Shown here: one piece after another, positions 1-21,100 of the stretch
How the letters are laid out: every line of letters begins with the position of its first letter
Numbering within the stretch: the stretch's first letter is position 1
Assembly: GCF_040807025.1 (NCBI RefSeq)
Contig: NC_090964.1
Location: 8,456,214-8,520,213 of the forward strand
Direction of reading: 5' to 3'
Origin: Struthio camelus
Taxonomy: Eukaryota > Chordata > Aves > Struthioniformes > Struthionidae
DNA: 64,000 nucleotides
The notes under the pieces: model-generated
What the model was told of the DNA's origin: nothing
Databases searched by the model: none
The model's input: the letters and a program-made list of their open reading frames with translations, nothing else
Position numbers and translations under genes: made by a program

Positions 1-51
1 TGCCTCGGCCCCCACATAATTCTGTCTCAGTCTCGGCTTTTTAATCCCCAG

Positions 52-176
52 GAACAAGTTGAGGAGCTGGAAGACAGGCTGAAAGAGCTGAAGAACGGCA
101 TCCAGCTTCAGCAGCGCAAGAATCAAGAGCTGGAAGAGCTGAGGAGCAGCCTCCACCAGGAGCTATCCATTTACAA
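52..176 (+). CDS. SYNC: Syncoilin, internal exon near the end of the rod (partial gene)
   Basis: This is a 125-nt exon flanked by AG at 50-51 and GT at 177-178. It reads in one open frame as a coiled coil beginning EQVEELEDRLKEL and ending HQELSIYK. The heptad-like pattern and the ELxxYK/R ending are those of coil 2 at the end of an intermediate-filament rod. Syncoilin is a muscle intermediate-filament protein that binds desmin and the dystrobrevin complex. The call rests on the filament-like sequence together with position, because human SYNC lies tail-to-tail with RBBP4, as here. Upstream exons lie outside the window. The last coding exon, expected to follow with a short tail, could not be found. 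If the donor were not used, the frame would run eight codons into the intron and stop. Confidence 0.7.
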
Positions 177-2768
177 GTCAGTTTGTTTCTCTTTACTTTG
201 TTGAGCAGAGCTGTATAGCAGGGCAGCAAGGAAGAGTCTGATGGAGAACGCATTGGAACGAGGCTCAGACCCTAGATGGTGGTTATATAGCTCTTAGACA
301 GCTAAATCTTTGGCCCCCAGTTCCTGTACAAGTGGAAGTTGTGTGAACAAGGAGTCTGTTGTGGTAGCACAGTGGAAACTCCAGACCTTTTACCCCACAG
401 CAAATAGTAATTTGATGGAAATTTCTGTACAAACTAAAAGTAGAGATTGTTTTCCAAGAAACAGGTCTGGCAACTTAAAAATTAGCTGTTCCCTTAGCAA
501 CATATGTAAAAGGAGCTGAGTTTTAAGTTTGGGAAACACTACTGTGGATGTTCTTCATCAGCAAAGAACAACTATCTTCTACTTGTGAATCCATACTGCT
601 GCCTTTGCTCAGGACTTCTTTATTATATGGGATATTTTACAGCTCCAAAAAATGATTGTAAGTTTGTGGAGTATTTTACTTACCAAACTTTGCGTTCTTA
701 CGTATTACTCCAGTCGCAGTCGTATACACTCGTAACCATTTTCTGTAGCTTCACTGTTACTACAGTATCCTTTTCCCCATTTCCTCCTCCAAAGTTGCTT
801 GTGCAAACGTGCCGGGGAAGACTATTCCCTACTACGGTAGGTATAGCTTTATTTTATGCACATCTCTCTCTGTTTTAGCCTGTCATGGCACCAGACATTC
901 TCTTAATATTTACGAACAAGAGTAATTGTATTCAGGATCCTGAAGAGATACCAGCAACCAGTATGTCTTTGCTACTTGGGATCCTTCTAAATCACAGGTT
1001 GTAGAGGCCAATGTTTAAGTCTGGGTGCAGCAGCAGCAGCAGACTCTCATGGGGACCTATGAAGTGCCATCAGTGGAAGTGATAGCATGTAAGACTTCTT
1101 AAATGTTAGACCACCTCATTAAGTTTCACATTTGAACGAGGGAACTGCAGAGTTATGCATCTGACCTGTCTTCTCCTGTAGCCTACACCAAAGATTACGT
1201 TCCCTTCTTTCTGCTAGAGCTAGCTTCGCATTTGTCTCTAGAAGGCCTGAGTCAGGTCTGCGCGCTCACCTGACCATGCACTTAGCCAGCTTCTTACTGG
1301 ATTAATTTTCTTCCGTACTGTGAGAAGGAAGAATGCTTGTCAGACATAGCTTATGTCCCCATCCCCTGCTTGCTCCAGGCAGAACACTACATATAAGTAT
1401 TCAGTAGCCTAAACGTACTTTCTACCCATACAGGGGCTGCTTAGAAATCTATGGACACCTTTGCAAATCAGAAGAAAAAGCAGACCAGGACTATTAGGAA
1501 TGAAGGACTTTCCCCCTTTTTAGCAAAAGTGAAGGACAGAGGCATCTGCAGGGGACATTTCCCTCTTGCTGCTTATCCCACCTGATGTACAGCAGCTGCC
1601 TAAAATCAGAAATACTAGACAATCATTTGCTTGTTTGTATTTCTTGAGGTGCTGCTGTTGATCCTCTAATAAAACTGCTTTTCCAGAGAGGAGCAGAAAA
1701 AAGTATACTTGCACTGAAAATGGACGTATATGAAGAACAACAGATGTATGTTTTGCTGTGTTTGGAAAATGTATCTTGTCTTGTTCCATAGATGGATCGT
1801 ATAAGCCTGCGCAGAAAGTATTGTTCTGGAAGCCTGTGTTATGGGTTTGATTTTTAAAGTTTACATGCAAGAGAAGCTTTATCCTTTTAACAGGATTTTC
1901 TTTTGTAGTTCAATGGGTCTCTGCTGTATTGTGACATGTTCAATATGGGTCACAGACTGAAGTTTGTGGATAAATAGTTTCCACTTTCTATAAAAGTCTC
2001 ACACTGAAAATAAAGGCCAGAATTTAAGGATCCTTTTATTTCTCAAATCTCTGTCTCAAAGGGAAAATAACAAGCTCCTATGATCAAACCAAGACACTTG
2101 TAAGGTATCCAATTATTCACATTACAGGCTATCAAAAAAAAAAAAAAAGTTCAGCGCTAAGGGTTACAGGCAGACTCGAAATTCAGACAGCAGAACCCTT
2201 TCAATTGAATGCACACTTCAGTGCATTCTTGACTGCTTGGAGATATTAAGCACTCTTTTCACAAAGAAGCAGAAACAAGAGTTAGTGGCCTTGAAGAGGA
2301 GTCTGTCTGTTACAGAAAACAAGTTTTTCCCACCTTCATGAACATAAGGGTCAGTCACCACAGCTACCAACATCTGAAAACCTACACTGCCAAAAGATGC
2401 AGTTACAGCACCTTCAGCAAGGGAAACGTGTTGGGGGGGGGGGGGGGAGGCAGGCAGAGGTTGTTTGTTTGTTTGATTGTTTTAAAAATCTTTGGCACAC
2501 CACCTATATAGGAAACAACCTGATGAAGGGGCAGAGGAAACGTCACAGGCATATTTGTATCAGCACCTAGAGTCTCATAGGACACAGAGACAAAGACGAG
2601 GCCCTTGTTTTCTCCACAGAATTTCCTGCTTAAACCTTAGAGTCCTCCTAGAAACCATTAGCGTCTTTTATGGGCATAAAACCTCTACATATTTACTTCA
2701 GTGCTTTCTTAAGAGGTACAGTTTAGCCTTGAGAAAGCAGTTAACGCAGAAGAAAAACACTTGCACAA
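177..2768 (+). other. SYNC: SYNC last intron and 3' region, no further coding exon recognised
   Basis: No open frame here resembles a known protein. A good acceptor at about 1165-1181 precedes a frame open for some 45 codons, but the peptide does not look like the syncoilin tail, so it is not called. A possible poly(A) signal AATAAA lies at 2009-2014 and another at 2769-2774, so much of this stretch may be SYNC 3'UTR. A CAG run at about 1028-1041 and a run of 15 G at 2433-2447 are the only simple repeats seen. Confidence 0.4.
2433..2447. repeat. Homopolymer G run
   Basis: Fifteen consecutive G on the + strand. Such runs are length-variable and error-prone in sequencing. No function is claimed. 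Confidence 0.9.
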
Positions 2769-2774
2769 AATAAA
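2769..2774 (+). terminator. SYNC: Candidate poly(A) signal of SYNC
   Basis: A perfect AATAAA on the + strand, 26 bases before the opposite-strand poly(A) signal of RBBP4. Cleavage would fall about 10-30 bases downstream, inside or next to the RBBP4 3' end. An earlier alternative is AATAAA at 2009-2014. Confidence 0.4.
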
Positions 2775-2799
2775 GCTACACAGCGTTTATGTAGAAAAA

Positions 2800-2805
2800 T
2801 TTATT
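2800..2805 (-). terminator. RBBP4: Candidate poly(A) signal of RBBP4
   Basis: TTTATT on the + strand is AATAAA on the minus strand. It lies about 1.06 kb past the RBBP4 stop codon and is the likely end of the RBBP4 3'UTR. Confidence 0.55.
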
Positions 2806-3861
2806 CCATCCGAAGCACTTACACGCAATTAGTCATGAAGAGCATGGACAGTAACAGGTTGCTGGTGGAACAGGACTCCCTAGTGGAAGATGTGCAGGAA
2901 CTAGTGGTCAAGGACTAACTCCTAAAAAAAGTAGTTCATCCACATTTAATTTGCTTTACGTATACCAGCTACCAATGCTGTTTTAGATTACCGGGCATGC
3001 CATCTGCGGTACATCAGTCGGTAAAAACATACACCTTTACAACTTGGTGGCCCCAAGTTTTAAAAACCATTTCACAGAAAGGAAAGAAATTTATGTGAAA
3101 ACACAGCTCAAGAAACACACAATAGAGCAAGATACATGGAAGTTGAACAATGTTCTGCAGGTATAGCTAACGTATCCATACCGCTGTTGCCCAGCAGATG
3201 GGAAAAAAGGGGAAGGAAGGAAGGAAGGAAAGAATGAAAACCCCAGAATTACCAGTAGACAGGAAAAATATAGAAAGAAATGTAACACTAGTTGAAGTCA
3301 GGATCTGCAAGTTTGTTTTGTATCTGCAAAAGCAGAAAAATCCACATAGGGACAGACTAACTAAAGGAATTCCAAAACTTCTGAGTCTTACTGAAGAGGA
3401 CAAGACCTTCCACCCTTCATTTCTGAACTGCCAGTGGATTAACACTTTTATCATCTGCATGGCATTGGCTCAAGTATATTCTGGCAGCTCTACTAATTTA
3501 ACTTTTGTTTAAATTAGGCAAAAACCTGTAGCTGTAGCAAGCTAAAAACAGAAGAAGGGGAAAAAAAAAAAAATCAAGTTCGCTCTGTGTGACAAAGGCA
3601 GCTAAAATGGGATAGCCAGCTCTATACACAGAGGTTGCTGTAGGAAATCTGAACAAGAAGCTACAGCACAGTACCAGCTGAGTCGGGCTAAGCCCTTATT
3701 GAAGGGAATACTCGCTGTCTGCGTGAAAAAGCACTGTTGATGGTATCTACATAAAGATGGCTGAACACAAAGTCTACGTGTGTCTCAAAACCAGTGTTAA
3801 GTCAATTTCAGGGTTGAGAGGGAAGAAAGGGAAAAGACTAAAAACAGGAAAAGGTCATCAT
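2806..3861 (-). other. RBBP4: RBBP4 3'UTR
   Basis: A stretch of about 1.06 kb between the RBBP4 stop codon and its likely poly(A) signal. Small open frames occur on both strands but none resembles a known protein. A (GGAA)n patch lies near 3211-3230 and an A-rich run near 3559-3572. Confidence 0.55.
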
Positions 3862-11883
<8,022 letters not shown>

Positions 11884-12420
11884 GGCGGGGCGGGGAGGGG
11901 GCGCGGGGCGGCTCCGGTGCGCGCGCGCGGCGGCGGGGGCGGGCGGGCGGCGCTGGGCGAGGCGGGCGGCCGGCTGCCGGGCTCGCTGCTCCGACCCCTC
12001 CGGCCGCGGCTCTATTGTTTCCTGCCCCCGCTGCGTGCCGCTCCGGCGCCGCGCACCCCTTCGCGCGCCAACGCCGGCCAATCGCCGCCGGCCGCCGGGC
12101 CGCGGCCGCCAATCCGCGCGCGGCACGGGGCGGGGACAAGGGGCAGGCGAGCGCGCTCGGCGGTCACGTGGGAGGGGGGCCGGGGAGAAAGCGGGGGAGG
12201 AGTGGAAGGTGCTGTTGAAGCTCCCGTGGGAGCCGCCATTTTCCGGAGGGGAAGCGGGCGGGTGTAGCGCGCCCCTCGCTCAGCCCTTAAAGGGCCAGCA
12301 CGCAGACCGGAGCCGCCGCCGCCCCCCAGCGCTTCACCCCCCCCCCCCGCCGCCGACCGGGCCCCGACGGCTCCTGAGCGAGGCTCCGGCCCGGGACCGG
12401 TGCCGGGAGCACCGTTGTGT

Positions 12421-13946
12421 GGGGGGTTCCGGCCCAGCACAACCCTTCCTCCCCAACGGGTGGCCCAGCAACCTCCAGAGCATCCTCCTGCCCCCTCTTG
12501 GGTTATTTATTGCCGATAATTACTAATAACTTCCTTTTTTTTTTTTCCCATAAATCCCTGCAGAGACGGGCCATTAGACAACCAGACCGGTGTATAAGCC
12601 AAGCCTGATTAGCCGCGGATAACCTGGCACGATCAGTTGTGGATCTGACCGGCAACAGTCAAGGAACAGGTTTAAAATCAAAATGTACGCACGCCTGGTT
12701 TTGTTCCCCCCCCGAGCAGCACGAGCCTCCCAATTTCAAGCTCTTTTCTGTCCCATATAGGCCTAGTTGCTTCTCAGAAAATGGAAGTTGGGAGGCCTGT
12801 ACCATCTTGTCATATCCAAGACTGGCAATAAGAACCGCAAGTTGGCCCTTACACTGAAAATTGGGGGACTTGGTGGTGTTATGTGTCTTCTATAAATCTA
12901 TCGTTCCCATTATTTGGGGAAGCTGTGAAAAAATCTTACTGTGCACAAAAATATTAAGAAGGAGCAGGAATGACCACTTTGTATGAAAACTTGCAGAGGT
13001 CTAGTCTGAATGAAATTAACGGGCCTGAAGTTGATTCGATTATGAAGTTTGTGTCTGATAGATTTACAAATGAAAAACTTGTATGAAACTCAGGGTCTGG
13101 TCTGAGAATTTTAAGCAGAGAATTGATACAGTTCTTTATTTAAAAAAAAAAAAAAGACAAATTTTGCAAGCAAATGAATATAGGAAAACCTCTGTGCTTA
13201 TATGAGAGTCATATTTACCATGCATGTGGATGCCAGCATTGAAGCTTTAAATGCTGTCCCTGTCCTAAGAGGTAATTAAGCTTTTTTCTAGAGAAAAGTC
13301 ATACTTGAGGGCTACAGATCTTTCCTCCTGTCACGTCCTGTGGTTGGGAGGCAATGCATATTTCAGATTGCTGTGTCACATTAGCGGGCTGAGTAGGCTC
13401 AACAGTAACATGTAGTAAGAGCAGAAGTTACGTGAAGCGTGACAGTTTAATCCATTTTACTGCTGTTTGATTATTTTTCATTATTACAATAGTTTATTAT
13501 TTGACAATGAATCAAATGCGTGGTGCTGTATGCAACAGAGAAGCTGAAACATGGTTCCTGCTGCAAGGAAGCCTGAGATCTTTGAAAAGGCCTAAGTGCG
13601 TTCTTTATGTAAGGATTGTAATTCTTTGGCTTCGCTGACTGAGCATGTTTAAATCGGTTAGTAAGGCAAGTGGTGGAGGACTGAGCTCTAAACTCCCCCC
13701 ATCTCCCAGTGACAGTTTTAATAGCAAACAACTTAAAGATACGCATTTAAAATCTTGTTTTAAAAATGTAAGTGTGTGTACAACTGTTGCCAAACTGATA
13801 TCAAGTGGAAGAACCTGAACTGAAAGGGAATTTTCCCTTTTATTACTAGCATCACACAGGAAGCCTGGCAACACTGAAGCATGCATGGAGGTGGCCATTT
13901 TTCATGAGACCAGGAAGTGAGTGACTGTTATTCAAGCCCAACAGCT
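12421..13946 (+). other. ZBTB8OS: Leader region of ZBTB8OS, exon structure unresolved
   Basis: This stretch lies between the island and the ZBTB8OS start codon. A strong polypyrimidine tract and CAG acceptor end at 12563, and another acceptor-like CAACAG ends at 13944, two bases before the start codon. One or two noncoding leader exons are therefore likely, but I cannot choose between models. No protein or repeat is recognised. Confidence 0.4.
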
Positions 13947-16900
13947 ATGGCAGGCGATGAGAGGGACTATAACCTGACAGAGGAGCAGAAGGCCATCAAA
14001 GCCAAATACCCACCGCTCAAGAAGAAGTATGAATGTGAGTATTTCTAATGCTACGCAGGCAGAGCGCACGTGTGACAGCGTAATTAGGGGGGAGGGCGGG
14101 GAGGAGGAAGGAAGTGAGCAGGATGCCGCTTTTTAGGCACTCGTGCGGTTTCTTAATATGCTGGTATCCTGTATTCAGGCTATGGGATGCATCTGTAGTT
14201 GAATGATAGGGATGAGATATCTAAAGTTGTATTTCTTGCAGATAAATGCTATTTCTGTCATGGGTGCTAAAGAAATCATGATATGAATAAATTAGTTATA
14301 AGTCTTAGCTTGAAAACTTTCCCCTTTCAAGCCATTTCTTAGCTAAGTAGTACGTTTTTCTCTACCTCTCTTATATAAAAAGAGATATTCAAAGAGCGGG
14401 TCGGTCTTTGGTGCTGCTGCTCTTTTTTTTCCTACATGCGCTACTAAAAGATCATTCTCTCTCCCTTTCCCCACCCCTGGAACGTCTTCTAAGAACCTCT
14501 CCAGTAAGTGGGTGTCAGCCCAAGGGCTAGATTCAGGCTCTCGCAGACCATTCGGTGTCTGACCGTCTTTCTGTTTGAGCAGTGTTTCTCTGGAGGGATG
14601 CTGTATGCTACCCTGTTAGAATATGTATTTTTAGGATGTGTTTAGATCTTTATTTGATAGCAGTGCAGAAATACGGTGACATACTACAATAGTCATGCTC
14701 CTTCCATAATTGGAAGAGGTTTTATTCTCCTTTTAAATCCACTGGAATTTGTTTGCTTTAGAGACAGTTGTTGAGAACCGTTAATAGTGTGTGGGTGACC
14801 TAAGCAGCATCGGAACAGTGTTTTAGCTGGAGTGATCTTGGCATGGCATTCATTCTTCATCCCAAGTTAGCTCTGTTTCTACCAACCTGGTATTATTTTG
14901 CACTTCTGGCATTCATCTAAGTGAATATGAATGCTGTTCATGTAAAACCTGATACATGCTTGGGATGTTAATCCTACCTTGTTAATGAAGATTAACTGTA
15001 TGTTTTGTATTGCATACTTTTAAAATTCTCCTTTTTGCATAATGGGTGTTTTGGGTGCGGAGAGGCATATTTGTTCATTGAGCTGTAAACATTTGCAAAA
15101 CTTATCCTCCACATAATTAGTATTCGGTCCTGCAGACTTCAGCAAAACTCGCTTATACCTGGTTAAAGTTTTTTTTCTATCGCAATTAACCTGCAGATCC
15201 CTGTTGCCTTTCAACGGCCATATCTTGTACACAGTGCTCTACGCACAGGGCACTAATGTAATTTATATTCAACACTGTTTTTCTTCTATCAAGCTTGGCA
15301 GAAACAATCCAAGATTTCTCTTGTGCTAACCTTTTCTAGTATCCTGGAAAATAAAGATTATCACTGTTTGATGTGTCAAGATGAATACAGAAAGTTCTTG
15401 TTAAAACAATATCTGGTTTTATTTTGAAAAAATCCTTATTTTTAAAATGCATTTGGTGACTTCATGCCTTTTCTTTTTCCTCCACCCTCAGATCTGGATC
15501 ACACAGCAGATGTGCAGTAAGTATGGGCAGCTGGGATTTCACAATATAACAAATCAATTATTTCTTATATTGCTATAAACCAGGAATGGCTATTGAAGAC
15601 TGGTTTCAGATGTATACCTTTCGGAACTATGAAATGCCACACTCGCACTGGGTTTTTTGGTAGCCTGTTTCGTTTCTGCTCTTGGGAGAGCACAGAAGCA
15701 TTGTGTTGTTTAGCTTCTCCTCCAATGTAATAATCCTGTGGTGCTTCAGATTATTATTTTATTACATTACTATTTTATTTAGAAATGTCTGTCAAAATGG
15801 GGCTTTTAATCTCCTTGCTTTAGAACCAAATTGCTTCCAAGTAGTCTACTTTTATATATATCAATTAGCCATAGTAAGGAAGGACGTTCCTGTTATCTGG
15901 TAAAACATTTATTTTCCATTTTCTCCCAAGAAGAAACTCTTCTCGTGTACTGCAAGAAGAAATATCTGTATCTATATATCTTTATCTATATCTCTGTGAA
16001 ACCTTCTGCCCAAATGCATAGGTATAGAAAGGCCAGCATTTTTGTTCATTCACTTCTTTGCGTTTATTCTCATGTTCTGATATCTCACCTGTATAATACT
16101 TGGGGCGGGGGGAAGGTTACCGTCCCTTGAATTATCCTGTGTCTCTTTAGGTTACATGCTTGGGGAGATACTTTGGAAGAAGCATTTGAGCAGTGTGTGA
16201 TGGCCATGTTTGGCTACATGACTGATACAGAGACCGTGGAACCTCTGGATACCATAGAAGTACAGGCAGAAGGTGAGACTGTAGTTACTTTATATTGGAT
16301 CTGTATGAATTCTGAGGGAGAAGGGTACCAAAATCCTTCAAGTATTTAGATGTAGCTTCGTTGCAGTTGATTAAAGCCTGCTAAGCATCACTACTCTCCT
16401 TTTAACGGAGAACTTGTACTTCTGACATACTCTTACAAAATGTTTAGTTGTTCTTGCTGGGACAGCCAACTGACTCTCTTTCTCTGCTTCAACCCTGCAG
16501 GACATGATATGTTGTCTCTTCTTTTTCACTTCTTGGATGAGTGGCTGTATAAATTCAGCGCTAATGAGTTCTTTATACCCAGGGTAAATGTTTCATTTTG
16601 TTCTTTTTCTATTTTGTAGGATGATGCACTGATAATAGCTGCTCTGAATACAACGTTACTCTAGGAAAAAAAGGATACAACAGATACTTATAACACATGG
16701 AGGATTGAAGATACCAGGGTAGAAAGACCTGAGAAATACATTCAGTTAGCTTTGTTACCACAAACACCAACCACTAGCTGTTATATGGTAGAGACAGCTC
16801 TGTTATATCGACCTTCCCAGTATCAGTGTATCGCTTTGAGATTGATCAGGTTCTCTGGTTTTAGATTCCATTCAGAACAGTGGAAACGCAAGTCTTGCAA

Positions 16901-18120
16901 ATGGGGACTTACTGAGATTTTCTGCTGGAAAATAGAAGACCTTGCTGACATGTTTTTCCCCTTTCTTTCTCTGCAGGAAGTGAAAGTGCTTTACATTGAC
17001 CGAATGCAATTCAAAATAAGATCAATTGGGTGAGCTTCAAGGATCAATTGAGTAATAAATATATTTACTGAAAACACTCAACACTTTGGGAGGGTCACAT
17101 ATATTGCCTTTAGAGTGACCATTCTGAAATACTGTGATGTGCTAGAGTTACTGATACTTTCTAAAAAGTGATTGTGGACTTCCTTTTCTTCTTTTGAGAC
17201 TTGAAAGCTTCACTGTCCCATGTTCATTAATGAAACTAGTTATAACATTTGATAAATATAACCAAAATTCCAATCACCTGTTTTGTTTTTGTTATTAAAG
17301 GTGGGGAGAAGAGTTCTCTTTACCCAAACACCCTCAGGTATGTGATGGTCCATTTGTATATCTTTTACGTTTTCAGGGGTAGGATGTGGGGGGGGGAGGG
17401 TCTCTTCTAAATGAGACCTCTAAGTTGTCGAGATACTGAAGAATAAACGTTTCTGAATGGTATCACAGGCCACAATAACTTAAGATCTCACTTCCTACTT
17501 GTTCTTTTGTGAATGCGTTCCTGAAACTGTTGAGCATCTGAGGGTTCCTCAGCACTGGCAAAACTGAACAGCTGGCTTCCTTTTCTATGATGCCAATAAC
17601 ACAGTAAACAAATCTATTTTCAGAATGTTTGCACGGGGTTGGTCCTCACACTGTTATCACAGCTTTTTGTTCAGTCTTTTTTGCAAGTTTATTTTCTAAA
17701 GAATTAGCAAAAGCCAATCCTTACCTCTCAGCCTGCTCTTTCGCTATGCTAGTATGAGAACAGCAGTGTTGATGTTCTGTCAGAAATAAGAGGAGAAATT
17801 TGTACAAGAAGGAAAGTTACTTGTTCAGTATTTGGCCTGACCAAGTCATTGCTATTAATATGCTAACTTTCGTATTCACCAGAACAAATATAGTTACAGC
17901 TTTTGGGGAGGGAAAAACTCTTAATCTGGATAGCATTTGTAGAAAGCGGTAAATATCGTGTATTGTCATGAAGAACTGCTGCAAGGGATCATAGTTTAGA
18001 AAATCCGTGCTTTTTTTTGTCTTTTCTCTCTAGGGCACAGAGGTCAAAGCCATAACTTACTCAGCAATGCAGATCTGTGAAGAAGAAAAGCCGGAAGTCT
18101 TTGTCATCATTGACATTTAA
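13947..18120 (+). CDS. ZBTB8OS: ZBTB8OS (archease), cofactor of the tRNA-splicing ligase, 7 coding exons
   Basis: Archease supports multiple turnover of the RTCB tRNA ligase complex, which joins tRNA exons and spliced XBP1 mRNA. Coding exons are 13947-14034, 15492-15516, 16151-16272, 16501-16583, 16977-17029, 17301-17337 and 18034-18120. All are GT/AG and in phase, totalling 495 nt and 164 residues, against 167 in human from memory. The second coding exon is a 25-nt microexon. The product begins MAGDERDYNLTEEQKA. It carries the archease signature YLDHTADVQ, then HAWGDTLEEAFEQC and FGYMTDT, with GWGEEFS near the middle and the conserved end VFVIIDI, whose acidic residue belongs to the metal site in this family. 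The name means 'opposite strand of ZBTB8', and the gene is indeed antisense to the ZBTB8 genes that follow. Confidence 0.96.
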
Positions 18121-18134
18121 AGCAAGAAAAGTGT

Positions 18135-18140
18135 AATAAA
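18135..18140 (+). terminator. ZBTB8OS: Candidate poly(A) signal of ZBTB8OS
   Basis: AATAAA begins 15 bases after the stop codon, which would give a 3'UTR of only about 30-45 bases. AATAAA also occurs near 19208 and 19473, so a longer 3'UTR is possible. Confidence 0.45.
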
Positions 18141-21100
18141 ATGAGTGGATACTTGTCACTGGCTAGCAAAAGTCCCTCAAAAACAGTAATCCTCTTGGAA
18201 GTAACTAAGGAATTGGCCAATTCAAATCATAAGTTGAAGGGAGTAATTGCAGGGAATGTTCATCTGTGTTTTGATTTGAGGATGGTGAGTCAGACCAAGA
18301 CCTGTATGCCAGGAAAAAAAGAACTAGTTGAGGTTTTTTGTTTGGGTTTTTTTAAGCGGGAGGGGAGATGAGGGAGTTATAGGGGTTGAAAGTCTCTCAG
18401 GAATGTTAGTATTTTATATCAACTTTTATGGCTGAGGTATTTGTTGGGTGGTACATGAACTAAGTAGATTAGTGGCGCTGGTAATGAAAATATTGCCTTT
18501 TTGTAGGGTGGCAGAAGGTAATTGTTAATCTGCATGATTTCATCTGCAGATTTAAATAGTCTAATTCTGAGGTGGTATCCCTTCATATTAATTGAAGGCT
18601 CCAAAATACCTGCAGTGGGTCAGATTTAATGCAGAAAAGTTTCTGATTGTTTGAAGGATGCCAAAGAAAGTAAACCAATCTTTTAAAAAAACTTCTAGAC
18701 TACATAAAGGAAAAAAAAGTAATGCCACCAGGTGGTGCTGAATTGCCATAAGTTTCCAAGTGAAATGCTGAAGTGTGTGACCATGTATATGGAATCCGAA
18801 TAGCAATTATTATCACTCTAAAAAGTGGAGATTGCTTTGCTGCTGCTGTAGAAAGGGATGCACTGCAGTTCCCTGCACTGGAGTCCGCTCCCAACTATGC
18901 CTCATCATAAGAAAGACAATTTTCTTCTTTTAAAACAGAACTAAGCAGAAAATTCAAATAAGGTTCCATTTCCTTCTTTAGAAAGAAAACTATACAGAGC
19001 TCCCCTCCACGTAGGAGGGCTGTGTGTGGTGATACATGTGTCTGTAACTTGATTATTCCTGCTGCTTCTGCTGAGAAGAGTTTATGGTTTTCATCTGTCC
19101 TCGTTACACCACGGAGTTGTGAGAATGTGCGGCAAATCCCAGAAAAAGCTTCCTTTTGCCTTTAATTTCAGAAAATTCTGAACTTTCATTCACCGGTTCA
19201 AAAATAATAATAAAAATAGTGTGTGTTTTGTTTTAAATCATGGGACAACTAATGTGCGTTATCTGCCGTTGCTATTTAAACGTGAGCCAGGCGCAGTGAA
19301 TACGAAGTCAGGGCTGACCTGACCTGTTTCTGATAAATGCCACAAGTACCTCACCTCCCAAGGCATCTTTATTTTGGGGTAAAATCATCTTAAACAGAGA
19401 AGACTTGAGTTTTTATTTCTGTATTGTGAAGATGGAGGATAGAATTTTTCTTTTTGATGCAGCTTTTAACGCTGAAATAAAACCTGGACCAAGAAAGAAT
19501 TATGGATATGTGCGCACATGAATTAATTCTGACTGATGGATTTTTTGAGGTTAATAAATTAACATTTGAGCTTTGTTCTCTGGCAAGGTAAGAATTAAGA
19601 TATGCCTCTTGTAGGTGGTACAAAAACTATTATGATTTCCATGCCCAGGACTTTCTTCCTCCTCAGAGGGGGCCTCACAGCTCCAGCACTTGCCCATCAT
19701 GGAGCCAGGCCATGACGGGAGGGACAATGCCAGCCACGGTAGGGCTGTTGCGGAGAAGTGAGGCCTGGGCACGTCTGTTAAAGTTGCTCTAAATAAATCG
19801 TTAAGAGTCACTCTAAACAAAACGGCATTAAGCCTCTCCTTCCGCGCCGCATGGGACCAGGCACCGCGGGTGATGGCGTGCCCGGCGGCCACACGCCAAA
19901 CACTACCATCCCTCAGCGCCGGCTTCAACACCTCATTGGCTGGCTGGGTCAGGTGACCGGGATTAGCCAATCGGGCGTCGAGTTGAGGCTGCTTTGTTCT
20001 CCACAGAGCCTGAGGGAGCTGGGATGGTTGCTGGGACGCGGCGGCTGCTGCTTTCCTTTTGCCCAGCCCTCTGAAGAGGGGGAAGAGTAAATTAAGTTAT
20101 GTAGCTACGTTTTCATTTTGTTGAAGTGCTGAGGTGCCCTGTTTATACCATCTGTCACAGACTGCAGTAATACCAGTAAAATGCTTTGCTTTTAAGAATG
20201 GTGACTAGAATTTGGTAGAAGGACGTTTGGACTTCAATAAGTAAGTTTTGTCTGTTTTTTCAATATTTATTAAGTACTTACTGTAAAATAGGCCTCACAT
20301 TCTCCTTGTTTCCACAGCTGTAGGAGTGACAGGTATCAGTTAGCAGGTGCTTTCTGGGAGTCCAGAAAAATGTGATTATTAAAACTGAAAAAAACTTCAC
20401 AATAACAAAGGTTGCTTCGACTATAAGAGAAGTTGTATTTAGAAATTAATGTTTTTATACTGACTGCTCAGCGGCCTCTGAGCTTCCTGAATTTATGTAA
20501 GCTGGAAAGGCTTCCTAAAGTAGCTACATGATCTAAGTTACAGGTATCCCACAGAAATAAAAGGGACTTGGCCTATTCGTTATCTTTACATAAGATAGAC
20601 AAGAGTTTAAGCAAATCTTGAGCCAGTCCTGAAAAAATGGAAAAAAAAAAAAAGTGTTAATTGTACTTCCAGTGATTGCACTTTTATTTCCTTGGAACCA
20701 CATTAGTGCAACTTTGTTTAAAATTCACGGTACAGAAACACTGCATATTTGAAGAGGCAAACTCATGCTAGCCAAATGCATTATAGCTGCTCTGTTGGCT
20801 ATTCTACTCTGTATGGCTTTGTGTATTCTTTTAAACTATTCACGCTTTTCCTGAACTGTAAGAAGCAGTTAAGTTCACTCAAGAAAACAGAGCTTTAGTA
20901 AACAGATCAGTCAGCTAGAAGAATTTTGGGGTTTTTTTTACTCCTTTCTTAGGAAGTTTCCTAAGTGTATTTACATGTTAATTACAGTGTCTACAAAAAC
21001 TTGGATTACATTTCTTAGCTGCTAATTTTAGTAAGACTTTTTCAAAGCAAGTTATCAATAGTAGCTTTTTCTTTATATAGTATAGAATCTTCATTTTAGA

